From Devosia sp. (GTDB taxonomy: Bacteria; Pseudomonadota; Alphaproteobacteria; Rhizobiales; Devosiaceae), in the NCBI GenBank assembly GCA_017794705.1, contig CP051235.1:1861010-1925009 (forward strand): a DNA stretch of 64,000 nt, read 5' to 3'. Every line of letters begins with the position of its first letter. Positions within the stretch are counted from its first letter, which is position 1. Position numbers and translations under genes: made by a program. Shown here piece by piece: positions 26,466-36,141 of this stretch. A model generated the notes under the pieces. That model was not told where the DNA came from and made no database searches. It worked only from the letters and a program-made list of their open reading frames with translations.

Positions 26466-26687
26466 ATGAACTGGACAGGTTGGAACAGGATCATTCACCG
26501 CTGGGTTTCGGCCCTTTTCATCGTCACGGTACTGCTGGCGACCTATGCCGCGGCCAGCGGACAGGACCAGAGCAGCGTGCTGTTCTATCTGCCGCTTTTG
26601 CCCTTGTTCATCCTGATGGCTTCCGGGTTGATCATGTTTGTGCTGCATTACGCCACAAAGTGGCGGACGCAACGCAGGGCAGGTTAG
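26466..26687 (+). CDS. small two-helix membrane protein, unknown
   Basis: A 73-residue protein with two hydrophobic segments, about residues 14-29 and 37-62, and a basic C terminus (KWRTQRRAG), predicted to be in the inner membrane with both ends in the cytoplasm. A GAGGAG lies at good spacing ahead of the ATG. It sits 24 bases after the AHSA1 gene and nine before the next gene, so it belongs to the same operon. No family is recognised. Confidence 0.75.
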   Translation: MNWTGWNRIIHRWVSALFIVTVLLATYAAASGQDQSSVLFYLPLLPLFILMASGLIMFVLHYATKWRTQRRAG

Positions 26688-26696
26688 GACCAGGAA

Positions 26697-27164
26697 ATGG
26701 CTGACAAGACATCGTCAAAATCAGGCGGCGCAAAACGGCCGCCCTTGAAGCCGGGACCGGACGGGATCGTCCGGCTTTCAGGCGGTAACCCGCAGATCGC
26801 CAAGGGCGACGGCGAGGAGAAGGTGCTCGAATACATCCACGCCATGCTGGGCTGGCAGCGGGGTGTGGGCGAAGCGATGCACAAGATCATCCTTGCGGAA
26901 CTTCCGGGCGCTGCGATGTCGGTGAAATGGAACACGCCCTTTTACGGCACCGATCCGAAAAGCTGGTTCGTCAGTTTTCACTGCATGACCAAATACGTCA
27001 AAGTCTCCTTTCCGGATGGCACATCGCTTGAACCGCAGCCGCCCGGCACCTCGAAGCAGGCCAATGTGCGCTACTACGACATCTATGAAGACCAGTTCGA
27101 CGCTGACCAGTTCCGCGACTGGGTGAAACAGGCGGCGGTGCTGCCCGGGGAAAAGTTCGGATGA
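26697..27164 (+). CDS. DUF1801-domain protein, copy 1
   Basis: A 155-residue cytoplasmic protein with a DUF1801/YdhG-like domain: EYIHAMLGWQRGVGEAMHKI, MSVKWNTPFYG and WFVSFHCMTKYVKVSF. The fold is a small alpha/beta domain of unknown function. The first 35 residues are a Lys/Pro/Gly-rich tail. The stop overlaps the next DUF1801 gene by four bases (ATGA), so the two proteins may act together or as a heteromer. Confidence 0.85.
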   Translation: MADKTSSKSGGAKRPPLKPGPDGIVRLSGGNPQIAKGDGEEKVLEYIHAMLGWQRGVGEAMHKIILAELPGAAMSVKWNTPFYGTDPKSWFVSFHCMTKYVKVSFPDGTSLEPQPPGTSKQANVRYYDIYEDQFDADQFRDWVKQAAVLPGEKFG

Positions 27165-27556
27165 GCGAAAGTGCCGGAAAGACGCCCTCCGAGAAGGTCG
27201 ATGATTACATCAAGGGACTGGGCGACTGGCGCAGCGAGACGCTTGAACAGGTCCGCCAGCTGATGCTGTCGGCGGATTCCGAAATGATAGAAGAATTCAA
27301 GTGGATGGGCAGCCCGGTCTGGGAGCGCGGCGGGCTGATCGCAGTCGGTAACGGGCACAAGGGCAAGGTCAAGGTCACCTTTGCGCACGGGGCAAAGTTT
27401 CCGGACCCGGATAAACTTTTCAACGGCAAGGACACCGGCGCCACGCGCCGTTCAATCGACATTTTCGAGGGTGAGGCGCTGGACAAGGCCGCCTGGACTG
27501 CCCTCATTCAGCGGGCGATCACCTACAATCTCACGCATCTGAAAAAGAATTCGTAG
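27161..27556 (+). CDS. DUF1801-domain protein, copy 2
   Basis: A 131-residue DUF1801 protein: DDYIKGLGDWRSETLEQVRQ, EEFKWMGSPVWERGGL and GKVKVTFAHGAKF. It is shorter than copy 1 and lacks the N-terminal tail; divergence is large, so the pair is an old duplication or came from different sources. It is last in the plus-strand cassette and ends nine bases before the convergent rbfA stop. Confidence 0.87.
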   Translation: MSESAGKTPSEKVDDYIKGLGDWRSETLEQVRQLMLSADSEMIEEFKWMGSPVWERGGLIAVGNGHKGKVKVTFAHGAKFPDPDKLFNGKDTGATRRSIDIFEGEALDKAAWTALIQRAITYNLTHLKKNS

Positions 27557-27565
27557 CGGGCCTGT

Positions 27566-27970
27566 TCAGCCCTCGTCCTCGTCATCCTCGAGGTCCTGAC
27601 GAACCTTGTCGGAGCGCAACAGCGCATCAATCCGGCCTGCTTCCTCGAAGGTCTCATCGACCAGAAAGCGCAATTCGGGCGCGTATTTGAGATTGATCTC
27701 CGGCACAATCCGGCCGCGGATGAACTTGCGGTGCCGGTTCAGTGCGTCCACGACTTCGGCAGCATCGCCACCCCCCAGCGGCATGACATAGCAATTGGCA
27801 TGTTTGAGGTCCGGGGTCATGCGGACTTCAGGCACGGTGATCGTGTGGCTTTCGACCACCGGATCGCGGATTTCATCGCGCATCAGAAAGCTCGACAGGG
27901 CGTGGCGGACGAGTTCTCCCACGCGCAGCATGCGCTGGGACGGCGCGCTTTTGGTGGCTTTGCGGACCAT
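27566..27970 (-). CDS. rbfA: 30S ribosome-binding factor A
   Basis: A 134-residue KH-fold protein that helps mature the 5' end of 16S rRNA and is important in the cold. [20 protein letters not shown] and the KH region ([28 protein letters not shown]) are typical. The acidic C terminus (DLEDDEDEG) is common in alphaproteobacteria. Its ATG is one base after the stop of the upstream secreted-protein gene, so it is tightly coupled to it. Confidence 0.96.
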   Translation of the reverse strand: MVRKATKSAPSQRMLRVGELVRHALSSFLMRDEIRDPVVESHTITVPEVRMTPDLKHANCYVMPLGGGDAAEVVDALNRHRKFIRGRIVPEINLKYAPELRFLVDETFEEAGRIDALLRSDKVRQDLEDDEDEG

Positions 27971-27971
27971 G

Positions 27972-28631
27972 TCAGTTGCTGTCGATCAGGGTCAGTTCGG
28001 ACTGGGCAAAAATATCACGGCCGCGCTCAACCAGCGCCGTGCCGGCGACAGGCCAGTCGGCCTGATCCTTGCCGTCGAATTCAGGGGTGCGGAATTCCTC
28101 ATAAACCACGGCGATGCCTTCATCGGTGCGGCGGAACCCCAGCACCATGACCTGACCTTCCCCGGGCCGGTTCGCCTCGGGCACGAACTCTCCGCAGATA
28201 AATACCAGCGGTGAGACTTCGGTCGGCGTGTCCTCATCGGTAAGGAAGAACTGGCCCGTCGACCCGTCGCAGCTCATCGCGTAACCGAAGGCGGCCGCCT
28301 GACGATAGACGGTCAGGTCGCGTTCCGGTTCGAGCACGATGCGCACGCCGAACATGTGCGTCCAGGTATCGGCATTCTCGCCCTTGGGCACGATCTCGAA
28401 CCGGGTGGAATTGTCGTCGCCGGTGATGATCACCTCGGCGTCCTCAAGCCCGAGATCCTCATCGACCGCGATCCAGGCCGGAAGGGCCGTGGTGAACCGG
28501 TGGCCCTCGGCCTCATAGACAAGCTGGTCGCCTGATTGGCCAACGCGGGCGTTTTCATCCTGCGCCAGCGCGGTTGCAGACGGCAGGACTAGCAGGGCCG
28601 AGGCGACAGTAATCCGTACAAGGTTCAACAT
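27972..28631 (-). CDS. exported protein of unknown function between infB and rbfA
   Basis: A 219-residue protein with a signal peptide ending ATALAQDE, so periplasmic. The mature region is acidic, with beta-rich segments and two Cys (SCDGS and FICGE) that could form a disulfide. The ATG at 28631 follows AAGGAG at nine-base spacing; longer in-frame versions run into non-protein sequence. It sits 47 bases after infB and one base before rbfA on the same strand, inside a normally uninterrupted cluster. I do not recognise the family. Confidence 0.8.
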   Translation of the reverse strand: MLNLVRITVASALLVLPSATALAQDENARVGQSGDQLVYEAEGHRFTTALPAWIAVDEDLGLEDAEVIITGDDNSTRFEIVPKGENADTWTHMFGVRIVLEPERDLTVYRQAAAFGYAMSCDGSTGQFFLTDEDTPTEVSPLVFICGEFVPEANRPGEGQVMVLGFRRTDEGIAVVYEEFRTPEFDGKDQADWPVAGTALVERGRDIFAQSELTLIDSN

Positions 28632-28678
28632 GGCGCAATTCTCCTTTTGCAGGTTGAAGTCCGCCTGATTGATCAAGT

Positions 28679-31288
28679 TCAAAGCGTCCGGGTCACCGAT
28701 TCGACGCGGAAACATTCGATGATGTCGCCGGGGCGCATGTCCTCGTATTTCTCGAAAGCCATGCCGCATTCCTGGCCGGACTGGACTTCCTTGACCTCGT
28801 CCTTGAAGCGCTTGAGCGTCGACAGCTTGCCTTCGTGGATGACCACATCGTCGCGCAGCAGGCGCACACCGGAGCCACGTTCCACAGTGCCGTCGGTGAC
28901 CCGGCAACCTGCGACCTTGCCGACCTTGGAAATGTTGAACACCTCCAGGATTTCGGCATAGCCGATGAAGGTTTCGCGGATTTCGGGGGCCAACATGCCG
29001 GACATGGCCGCTTTCACATCATCCACCAGATCGTAGATGACGTTGTAATAGCGGATCTCGATGCCTTCGCGCTCGGCGCTCTCGCGGGCCTGCTTGTTGG
29101 CACGCACGTTGAAGCCGATGATGATGGCGTTGGAGGCCTTGGCCAGCGTCACGTCGCTGTCGGTGATGCCGCCGGCGCCGGAGAACAGGATCTGGGCAGC
29201 GACTTCGTCCGTACCCAGTTTTTCCAGCGCATTGACGATGGCTTCAACAGAACCCTGCACGTCACCCTTGATGACCAGCGGGAAGCGGGCGGTTTCCGCC
29301 GTTTTCAACTGGCTCATCATCTGTTCGAGCGAGGTGACCGAGGAGACACCGGATTTCTCGCGCAGCTGACGCTGGCGGTATTCGGTGACTTCGCGGGCGC
29401 GGGCTTCGCTTTCCACCACGGCAAACTTGTCGCCGGCATCGGGCACGCCGGAGAAGCCGAGCACTTCCACAGGAGTGGAGGGGCCGGCCTTCTTGATCTG
29501 CTCGCCCTTGTCATTGATCAGCGCGCGGACGCGGGCCCATTGCGAGCCGGCAACGACGATGTCGCCGATGGCCAGTTCACCGCGCTGCACCAGGGCGGTG
29601 GCCACGGCGCCGCGGCCCTTGTCGAGCTTGGCTTCGATAACCAGACCGTCGGCCCGGCCCTCAGGCTTGGCTTTCAGTTCAAGCAGTTCGGCCTGCAAGA
29701 GGATGGTCTCAAGCAGCTTGTCGAGATTGGTTTTCTTGAGCGCGGAGACTTCCACGTCGAGGGTTTCACCGCCCATGGATTCGACGAAGACTTCGTGCTG
29801 CAGCAGTTCGTTGCGCACGCGGCTCGGCTCGGCGGACGGTTTGTCCATCTTGTTGATGGCCACGATGATCGGCACTTCGGCCGCCTTGGCATGTTTGATC
29901 GATTCGATGGTCTGCGGCATGACGCCGTCGTCGGCGGCCACCACCAGCACTGCAATGTCGGTTGACTGGGCACCACGGGCGCGCATCGAGGTGAAGGCCT
30001 CGTGGCCCGGGGTATCGAGGAAGGTGATCATCTGGCCGTTCTTTTCGACCTGGTAGGCGCCAATATGCTGGGTGATGCCACCGGCCTCGCCTTCCACCAC
30101 ATTGGCTTCGCGCAGGGCGTCAAGAAGCGAAGTCTTGCCGTGGTCGACGTGACCCATGATGGTGACAACCGGCGGACGCGGCTTGCGGTCGGCGTCGCTT
30201 TCGGTGGTCAGGTCCTCGAAGATGCCTTCTTCCACATCGGCTTCCGACACGCGGCGCACGGTGTGGCCGAGTTCGGTCGCAATCAGTTCGGCGGTGTCGG
30301 CGTCGAGCACGTCGTTGATGGTGACCATCTGGCCCTGTTGCATCAGGATCTTGATCACATCGACGGCGCGTTCGGCCATGCGGTTGGCCAGTTCCTGAAC
30401 GGTGATGGCCTCGGGCAGAATGACTTCGCGCGAGATTTTCGGCTGTGCCTCGCGGGACTTGCCGCCACGCTGCTTTTCACGGCGGCGCTTGAGCGCGGCC
30501 AGGGACGGGCTGCGGTCGCGGTCGTTTTCGTTCAGCGCGGTGGTGATGGTCAGACGGCCACGGTTGCGGCCGGCGCCGTCGCCGGGCTTGCGGTTCGGGC
30601 GTTCCGGCTGCGGGCGCGTGGTGCGGCGCAGGGCGTTGGCCTCTTCATCCTTTTCGTCCCGGGCCTTTTCGGCAGCAGGCGAGCTGCGCCGGGCGCGGCC
30701 GCTGTCATCCTCGGCCGGAGGCGGCGGCGGCGGCATATCGGGTTCTGCCGGCTTTTTCGCCGTTTGGCCGGGCTTCTTGCGGGCAACAGGTGCCGCAGGC
30801 TGGGTCTCGGCGATCTCGGCTTCCGCTTCGGCAGCTTCAGCGGCGGCAGCAGCAGCACGTTCCTGCTCTTCGCGGGTGGCGCGCTGACGTGTGGCTTCTT
30901 CCTCGAGACGCTTGGCTTCCTGAGCGGCGCGGGCCTGATCGTCGGCCTGACGGGCTGCCGCTTCACGCAGGGCGCGTTCGCGGGCGTGTGCTTCTTCCTG
31001 GGTCAGACCCGGCGTCGGGCGCTGGCCACCACGCTGGGCGCCGCCGGCCGGCTGGGGCGACGGGGACGGACGGCGCTGCGGCGCGCTCTGCGGGGCATTG
31101 GCGCCATGCGGACGCGCGGACGTGCCCGGCGCGGCAACGCGGCGGGTGCGTTTTTCCACCACAACGGAGCGGGTGGAGCGCGTCATGCCGGGACGGCCGG
31201 AACCGCCACCGCCAGGCTTGAGCGACAGGGTGCGCTTGCCCCCTTCGTTCGAGCCAGAATCACTGCGCGTATCGTCTTTATCTGTCAT
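28679..31288 (-). CDS. infB: translation initiation factor IF-2
   Basis: An 869-residue GTPase that brings fMet-tRNA to the 30S subunit and drives subunit joining. A long charged Ala/Pro/Arg-rich N-terminal region (to about residue 300) precedes the IF2N-like segment ([17 protein letters not shown]). The G domain has [22 protein letters not shown] and NKMDKP; domains II to IV follow and end in [13 protein letters not shown] chose the ATG at 31288 ([12 protein letters not shown]); an ATG five codons upstream overlaps the ylxR stop as ATGA and is possible. Confidence 0.98.
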   Translation of the reverse strand: MTDKDDTRSDSGSNEGGKRTLSLKPGGGGSGRPGMTRSTRSVVVEKRTRRVAAPGTSARPHGANAPQSAPQRRPSPSPQPAGGAQRGGQRPTPGLTQEEAHARERALREAAARQADDQARAAQEAKRLEEEATRQRATREEQERAAAAAAEAAEAEAEIAETQPAAPVARKKPGQTAKKPAEPDMPPPPPPAEDDSGRARRSSPAAEKARDEKDEEANALRRTTRPQPERPNRKPGDGAGRNRGRLTITTALNENDRDRSPSLAALKRRREKQRGGKSREAQPKISREVILPEAITVQELANRMAERAVDVIKILMQQGQMVTINDVLDADTAELIATELGHTVRRVSEADVEEGIFEDLTTESDADRKPRPPVVTIMGHVDHGKTSLLDALREANVVEGEAGGITQHIGAYQVEKNGQMITFLDTPGHEAFTSMRARGAQSTDIAVLVVAADDGVMPQTIESIKHAKAAEVPIIVAINKMDKPSAEPSRVRNELLQHEVFVESMGGETLDVEVSALKKTNLDKLLETILLQAELLELKAKPEGRADGLVIEAKLDKGRGAVATALVQRGELAIGDIVVAGSQWARVRALINDKGEQIKKAGPSTPVEVLGFSGVPDAGDKFAVVESEARAREVTEYRQRQLREKSGVSSVTSLEQMMSQLKTAETARFPLVIKGDVQGSVEAIVNALEKLGTDEVAAQILFSGAGGITDSDVTLAKASNAIIIGFNVRANKQARESAEREGIEIRYYNVIYDLVDDVKAAMSGMLAPEIRETFIGYAEILEVFNISKVGKVAGCRVTDGTVERGSGVRLLRDDVVIHEGKLSTLKRFKDEVKEVQSGQECGMAFEKYEDMRPGDIIECFRVESVTRTL

Positions 31289-31299
31289 ACCTGTCCGTC

Positions 31300-31902
31300 T
31301 CATTCATCCGGTTGCGCTATGAAGCGGGCCAGCCTTTGGGCCCGCAATAGCGCTGATTTCGCCGCAGTGCCATCAATTAGCGCCGCGTGTATCACATTTT
31401 CCTGCCCCAATGCCAAACCCATTTGGTCCGAGGACAGCAATTGGAAATGGGGCAGGGTTTCTTCCGCTCCGCTGGCGCGGCGGGCCTGCAGCATCTTGCG
31501 CAGACCATCGGGCGCTGCATCGGTTGCCGTCAGCAGCGCCAGCGCCTTGCCCGATTCGAGCGCTGATTTGACCTTGGTGGCGCCGGTCAGCAATTGCCCG
31601 GCCTTGCGCGCCAGCCCCAGGGAGCCCGTCAGGCGCTGTTCTAACCGCGCCCGGGTCAGTTCCGCAAGTTCAGCGGGAACCGTCACATTCTGTTTCAGGC
31701 TGCGGGCGAAGACCTTCCTGGCCACCGCCCCGTCGACATCTCTTGAAGAAAGGGAAACCCAGACCCCCCTGCCGGGCGCCTTGCCATCCACGTCGGGCAC
31801 AATTGTCCCGTCCGGCCCGAGCGCAAACCTGATGAGGTCATCGACGGGCAGGGCGCGGCGGCTCAGCGCACATTCACGGGTGAGGACTTTCTGGGCGGGC
31901 AT
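31300..31902 (-). CDS. ylxR: YlxR (DUF448) - L7Ae-like RNA-binding fusion protein
   Basis: A 200-residue protein with two parts. Residues 1-85 form a YlxR/DUF448 domain ([29 protein letters not shown]); residues 90-195 form an L7Ae-like domain ([20 protein letters not shown]). Both bind RNA in other proteins. The fusion is the usual alphaproteobacterial form of the small gene between nusA and infB. It lies 49 bases after nusA and touches infB. It may act in transcription or ribosome-linked RNA processing; the exact role is unsettled. Confidence 0.92.
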   Translation of the reverse strand: MPAQKVLTRECALSRRALPVDDLIRFALGPDGTIVPDVDGKAPGRGVWVSLSSRDVDGAVARKVFARSLKQNVTVPAELAELTRARLEQRLTGSLGLARKAGQLLTGATKVKSALESGKALALLTATDAAPDGLRKMLQARRASGAEETLPHFQLLSSDQMGLALGQENVIHAALIDGTAAKSALLRAQRLARFIAQPDE

Positions 31903-31950
31903 TCGTTCCTTTCAGCGGGCAGGCAGCGGGTTTTTTGCCGTGAAGCCGGG

Positions 31951-33567
31951 TCACAGTGCTTCGGCCGGCTGACCGGCTTCCGCTTCTTCACCTTCGGCCA
32001 GTTCTTCGTCGCCCAGTTCATCGGCGGTCACCCAGCCAACCATCAGGCGGGCCTGCATGATCATGACTTCGGCTTCCTCGCGGCTGACGGGCATGTTGGA
32101 GAAGGAGCCCTCGAACTGGGTCACTTCGCCATCCTTGCGTTCAGTCCAGCCGACCAGATCGTCAGCGGCACAACCGGCAAAATCCTCAACGGTCTTGATG
32201 CCGTCACGGCCGAGCGCGGCCAGCATGGCGGCGGTCAGGCCCTCGATCTGGTAGAGATCATCAGAGACGCCAAGTTTCTTGCGCTCGTCGTCATGAGCCT
32301 GTTCGATCGCGTCGAGGTATTCGGTAGCGCGGGTCTGGATTTCGGTGGCGGTATCTTCGTCGAAGCCCTCGATCGTGGCGATTTCATTGAGGTCGACATA
32401 GGCAACTTCCTCGACTGAGGAGAAGCCTTCGGAAGCCAGCAGCTGGGCCACCATCTCGTCGACGTTGAGCGCTTCCATGAACAGTTCGGAACGTTCGACG
32501 AATTCCTTCTGGCGGCGTTCGGATTCTTCCTGCTCGGTCAGAATGTCGATATCCCAACCGATCAGCTGGGAGGCCAGGCGGACGTTCTGGCCGCGGCGGC
32601 CAATGGCCAGCGACAATTGTTCGTCGGGCACCACGACTTCCATGCGCTCGGCCTGTTCGTCGACCACCACCTTGGCGACTTCGGCCGGCTGCAGGGCCGA
32701 GACCACCAGGTCACCGATGTTTTCGGTCCAGGGAATGATGTCGATCTTTTCGCCCTGCAGTTCGCCAACAACGGCCTGCACCCGCGAGCCGCGCATGCCC
32801 ACGCAGGCGCCGACCGGATCAATGGACGAATCCGACGAGGTCACGGCGATCTTGGCGCGCGAACCCGGATCGCGGGCAATCGAGCGGATGGTGATGATGC
32901 CGTCGTAGATTTCGGGCACTTCCTGCATGAACAGTTTGGCCATGAACTGCGGATGGGTGCGCGACAGGAAAATCTGCGGGCCGCGCTGTTCGTGGCGGAC
33001 TTCGTAGATATAGGCGCGGACGCGGTCACCGTAGCGGAACTGTTCGCGCGGGATCAGTTCGTCGCGGCGGATGATGGCTTCACCACGGCCGAGGTCGACA
33101 ATGACGTTGCCATATTCGACGCGCTTGACCGAACCGTTGACGATCTCGCCGATGCGATCCTTGTATTCCTCGTACATGCGCTCGCGCTCGGCGTCGCGGA
33201 CCTTTTGCACGATGACCTGCTTGGCGGACTGGGCAGCGATGCGGCCGAATTCGATCGGCGGCAGCGGTTCGGTCACATAGTCACCGAGCTTGGCTTCGGC
33301 GTTCTTGGCCTTGGCGTCGGGCAGGGAAATCTGACGGCCGGTTTCCTCGACATCCTCGACAACTTCCAGCAAGCGCCACAGCCGCAATTCACCGGACTTG
33401 GGATTGATCTCGGCGCGAACTTCTGTCTCAGCGCCATAACGGGCGCGGGCGGCGCGGGCGATGGCGTCCTGCATGGCCTCGATGACGATCATCCGGTCGA
33501 TGCTCTTTTCGCGGGCCACCGCGTCGGCAATCTGCAAAAGCTCAAGCCTGTTGGCTGAAACGGCCAT
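31951..33567 (-). CDS. nusA: transcription termination/antitermination factor NusA
   Basis: A 538-residue RNA polymerase-binding factor acting in pausing, termination and rRNA antitermination. The N-terminal domain ([20 protein letters not shown]) is followed by S1 ([20 protein letters not shown]), two KH domains ([17 protein letters not shown] and [15 protein letters not shown]) and a C-terminal region with helix-hairpin-helix repeats ([30 protein letters not shown]). The tail is acidic. The ATG overlaps the rimP TAA by one base (TAATG). Confidence 0.98.
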   Translation of the reverse strand: MAVSANRLELLQIADAVAREKSIDRMIVIEAMQDAIARAARARYGAETEVRAEINPKSGELRLWRLLEVVEDVEETGRQISLPDAKAKNAEAKLGDYVTEPLPPIEFGRIAAQSAKQVIVQKVRDAERERMYEEYKDRIGEIVNGSVKRVEYGNVIVDLGRGEAIIRRDELIPREQFRYGDRVRAYIYEVRHEQRGPQIFLSRTHPQFMAKLFMQEVPEIYDGIITIRSIARDPGSRAKIAVTSSDSSIDPVGACVGMRGSRVQAVVGELQGEKIDIIPWTENIGDLVVSALQPAEVAKVVVDEQAERMEVVVPDEQLSLAIGRRGQNVRLASQLIGWDIDILTEQEESERRQKEFVERSELFMEALNVDEMVAQLLASEGFSSVEEVAYVDLNEIATIEGFDEDTATEIQTRATEYLDAIEQAHDDERKKLGVSDDLYQIEGLTAAMLAALGRDGIKTVEDFAGCAADDLVGWTERKDGEVTQFEGSFSNMPVSREEAEVMIMQARLMVGWVTADELGDEELAEGEEAEAGQPAEAL

Positions 33568-34169
33568 TAGTTGTTCTCCTCTTGAGAGATTTCGATGGTC
33601 TCCACATCCGGATCATCGAGGTCAGGGTCATCTTGCTGGGCGATGCGCGCCGCTTCGAGCAGGGCATCGGTGAGTACGAGTTTGGCCTCGGCGAGGCTGG
33701 TCAGTGGCAGGCGCACAATCGGATCGGCGCCCATCGGCACGTCGGGCAGGTTCAACACGATCTGATCGCCCTCCATGCCTTCGATGGTGCCGCGGAAGCG
33801 CTTGCGGCCACCGACCATGTCGGAAAGTTCGATCTTGGCCTCGTGCCCGGCCCAGCGTTCGAAATCGCGGGCCCGCACCAGCGGCCGGTCAACGCCGGGC
33901 GAAGAGACTTCCAGATGATAGGCCCGGTCGATCGGATCCTCGACATCAAGGATCGGGTTGATTTCCTGGCTCAACTTCTCGCAATCGGCGATGGAGAAGT
34001 TGCCATCCTCATCCTCAGCCATGATCTGCAAGGTGCAGCCATTGAGCGGAAGCACGCGCACGCGCACCAGCTGATAGCCGAGGTCCTCGGCCACCGGGGC
34101 GATGATCGCGGCAATCCGGGTTTCCTGCCCGGTTTCGCGAATGTAGCGCTTGTTGTTGGCTTCGCTCAT
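33567..34169 (-). CDS. rimP: ribosome maturation factor RimP
   Basis: A 200-residue protein needed for 30S maturation. The N-terminal domain (AAIIAPVAEDLGYQLVRVRV and CEKLSQEINPILDVEDPI) includes VSSPGVDRPL, the family's best-known motif. The C-terminal Sm-like domain (RKRFRGTIEGMEGDQIVLNL) and an acidic tail follow. I chose the ATG at 34169 (MSEANNKRYIRETG) because an upstream in-frame extension crosses the intergenic region and is not protein-like. It begins the minus-strand nusA operon and partly overlaps nusA. Confidence 0.96.
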   Translation of the reverse strand: MSEANNKRYIRETGQETRIAAIIAPVAEDLGYQLVRVRVLPLNGCTLQIMAEDEDGNFSIADCEKLSQEINPILDVEDPIDRAYHLEVSSPGVDRPLVRARDFERWAGHEAKIELSDMVGGRKRFRGTIEGMEGDQIVLNLPDVPMGADPIVRLPLTSLAEAKLVLTDALLEAARIAQQDDPDLDDPDVETIEISQEENN

Positions 34170-34309
34170 TACTCTTTGGCCTCGCGGGCCGCACCGATTG
34201 CCGTTGGCAATCTGGCCCTCCGGCGGGGCGGCGCAACTGTGCGCCGGGGTCCTCGCTTTGCTCGTCCGCCTTTTCCCTTTCAGGCGCTGGCCGACTTGAT
34301 TTTGATAAC

Positions 34310-34340
34310 AAAAAAGAGCGGGGCCGGTTGGCACCCACTC
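34310..34340 (-). terminator. rho-independent terminator after the flavodoxin reductase gene
   Basis: On the minus strand a GAGTGGG arm pairs (with a G-T wobble and a small bulge) to CCCGCTC across an AACC-containing loop, followed by six T. It is about 65 bases past the reductase stop and 140 bases ahead of rimP, so it separates the accessory genes from the rimP-nusA operon. Confidence 0.75.
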
Positions 34341-34404
34341 TCTAGGTTACCCTGAGATGTTGGAGACTATATAGCGCTGAACAGGACCGGGTGCAAGGTG
34401 AAGT

Positions 34405-35067
34405 TCAGTTGGCGATTTCCACCTTTCCGGGATCAGCGCCCTGGGCGACAAGCGCCTTCTTGATGGCCTCGGTCATCGGGTCGGGACCGCAGAGATAGAA
34501 GTAGCCGCTTTTGTCGGGAACGTGAGCCTTGATGAAATCGTCGTCGATGCGCTCGTTGAGCAGCCCGTCACCCTTCTCGTTTGTGACGGTGAACAGGCAC
34601 TCAAGCCCCTCCATCGCTTCGAGTTCGTCGCGCAGGATGATGTCCTTCTCATAGCTGTTGGAAAAGATCAGGCGGTGGCCATCGAGCTTGCCGTCTTTCT
34701 GCTGACGGCGAAGCAGGGCGAGAAATGGCGTGATGCCGGCGCCGCCGGCGATGAAGGTTCCGGGGCCATGATAGGGAATGGTCTCCCAGGGATCGTCCAG
34801 CAGCAGGGTCTGTCCGGGTTCGAAGGTGCCGAGGCGGTGCGTGACCCCATCGTGGTCGTCATAGGACTTGATGACGAACTCGAGGTCTTCCTGTTCGGCC
34901 AGTCCGGCAAATGTGAAGGGGCGCTTTTTGTCGCGCCAGCCTTCGAGATCAAGCGCCATCTCGGTCGCCTGGCCGGCCTCGAACGTGTAGCCTTCGGGCC
35001 GTGCCAGCCGGTAGCGGCGGACATTATGGGTGAGTTGCTTGATCGAATTAATCTCGACTTTGTGCAT
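34405..35067 (-). CDS. FAD-dependent flavodoxin/ferredoxin reductase-like protein
   Basis: A 220-residue FNR-superfamily oxidoreductase. The FAD-binding barrel has KRPFTFAG in place of the usual RxYS motif. The NAD(P) domain has GGAGITPFLALLRRQ and the C-terminal YLCGPDPMTEAIKKAL. There is no ferredoxin or globin domain, so it must use a separate acceptor. The ATG at 35067 has GGAGG at eleven bases; an in-frame start at 35085 lacks one. It is followed by a strong terminator. The electron partner is unknown. Confidence 0.88.
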   Translation of the reverse strand: MHKVEINSIKQLTHNVRRYRLARPEGYTFEAGQATEMALDLEGWRDKKRPFTFAGLAEQEDLEFVIKSYDDHDGVTHRLGTFEPGQTLLLDDPWETIPYHGPGTFIAGGAGITPFLALLRRQQKDGKLDGHRLIFSNSYEKDIILRDELEAMEGLECLFTVTNEKGDGLLNERIDDDFIKAHVPDKSGYFYLCGPDPMTEAIKKALVAQGADPGKVEIAN

Positions 35068-35118
35068 TCGGCACCTCCGCGACACATAACGCGGGATGGG
35101 GCCAAGCCGTTCCCGCGA

Positions 35119-36102
35119 TCAGGACTGAGCCTTGTATTCTGCCAGCAGACGTTCGACTTCGTCAAAACCCAGGCTGCCCGGCGCCTTGCCTTGTGCCGAC
35201 AATCCGGCCGCAAGCTCGGCAAAAAACGCATTGACCGGGGTTGGCACGCCGTGCAACCGGCCCAGCAAGGCAATTTCGCCGTTCAGGTAATCGGTTTCGA
35301 TCGAACCGGCGCCCCGCGCGAGGCTCTGCGCCGCCGAGGAGCCGACGGGCGGCGAGCCGGGGACGTCGCCATCCTGCATGAGTTCCTTGCGGCGCGGATT
35401 TTCCACGCCGACATCATCAAAGGCGATGCCCGCAGCGGCATAGACCGCCAGCGCTTCGGCTTTGGCCTGTTGCGCGTATTCGCCATCTCGCGCCTTCGCG
35501 CCCAGCGCTGAATCGATGCCGTTGTTGAGGTTCATGAGCAGCTTGCCGTATTTGGCGCGCATCACGTCTTCATGGGCGAAGGCGGCAAAGCCCGACGCAT
35601 TCAGTGCGTCGCAAAGCGTTTCTACCTCCGCACTGGTCCCGGTCGGGAAGCGCCCGATATCGAACAGCCCATGTTTCGGCGTGCCGAAAGCGGTGACCTC
35701 GCCGGGTTCGAGGTAGGTTGCCGGCATCATTACGGTGACACCCAAAACGTTGCCGAAGTAGCGCGAAGCCAGCCGCTCATTGGCCACCCCGTTCTGCATG
35801 CAGGCGATGGTCTGGTGGCGCACACCGGCCAACCGCAGGGCCTGCAAGGCTTCTTCGGTGTGCTGGGTCTTCATGGTCAACAGCACCATGTCGCCGGGGC
35901 TGAAACTGATTTCAGAGGGATGCGCCGCGACCGGGAATTTCGCCGTCAGATCGCCTTCGGGTGTGCGCAAACGCAATCCGTTGGCCTTGATGGCGTCAAG
36001 CTGGGGGCCCCGGGCGATGCCCAGCACGTCAAAACCTGAGCGCGACAGGCCCACCGCCAGCGTGCCCCCGATGGCCCCGATACCGTAAATGATGAAACGC
36101 AT
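35119..36102 (-). CDS. ketopantoate reductase family protein
   Basis: A 327-residue NADPH-dependent reductase of the ApbA/PanE family. The nucleotide site is IIYGIGAIGGTLAVGLS; KTQHTEEAL and QNGVANERLA follow the family pattern; KYGKLLMNLNNGIDS carries the conserved Lys and Asn of the active site. In pantothenate synthesis PanE reduces 2-dehydropantoate, but many paralogues act on other substrates. With no panB or panC nearby I would not assign PanE. It lies 51 bases ahead of the flavin reductase on the same strand. Confidence 0.88.
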   Translation of the reverse strand: MRFIIYGIGAIGGTLAVGLSRSGFDVLGIARGPQLDAIKANGLRLRTPEGDLTAKFPVAAHPSEISFSPGDMVLLTMKTQHTEEALQALRLAGVRHQTIACMQNGVANERLASRYFGNVLGVTVMMPATYLEPGEVTAFGTPKHGLFDIGRFPTGTSAEVETLCDALNASGFAAFAHEDVMRAKYGKLLMNLNNGIDSALGAKARDGEYAQQAKAEALAVYAAAGIAFDDVGVENPRRKELMQDGDVPGSPPVGSSAAQSLARGAGSIETDYLNGEIALLGRLHGVPTPVNAFFAELAAGLSAQGKAPGSLGFDEVERLLAEYKAQS

Positions 36103-36141
36103 TGAAGATTCCCTGTACGGAGAAATGGCGGCCAGCTTCCC

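Noticed and set aside
30002-31972. A 656-codon open frame on plus, opposite infB and ylxR
   Set aside because: It is the complement of the Ala/Arg-rich IF-2 coding sequence; composition is low-complexity and no domain is visible. GC-rich genes commonly leave such long antisense frames.
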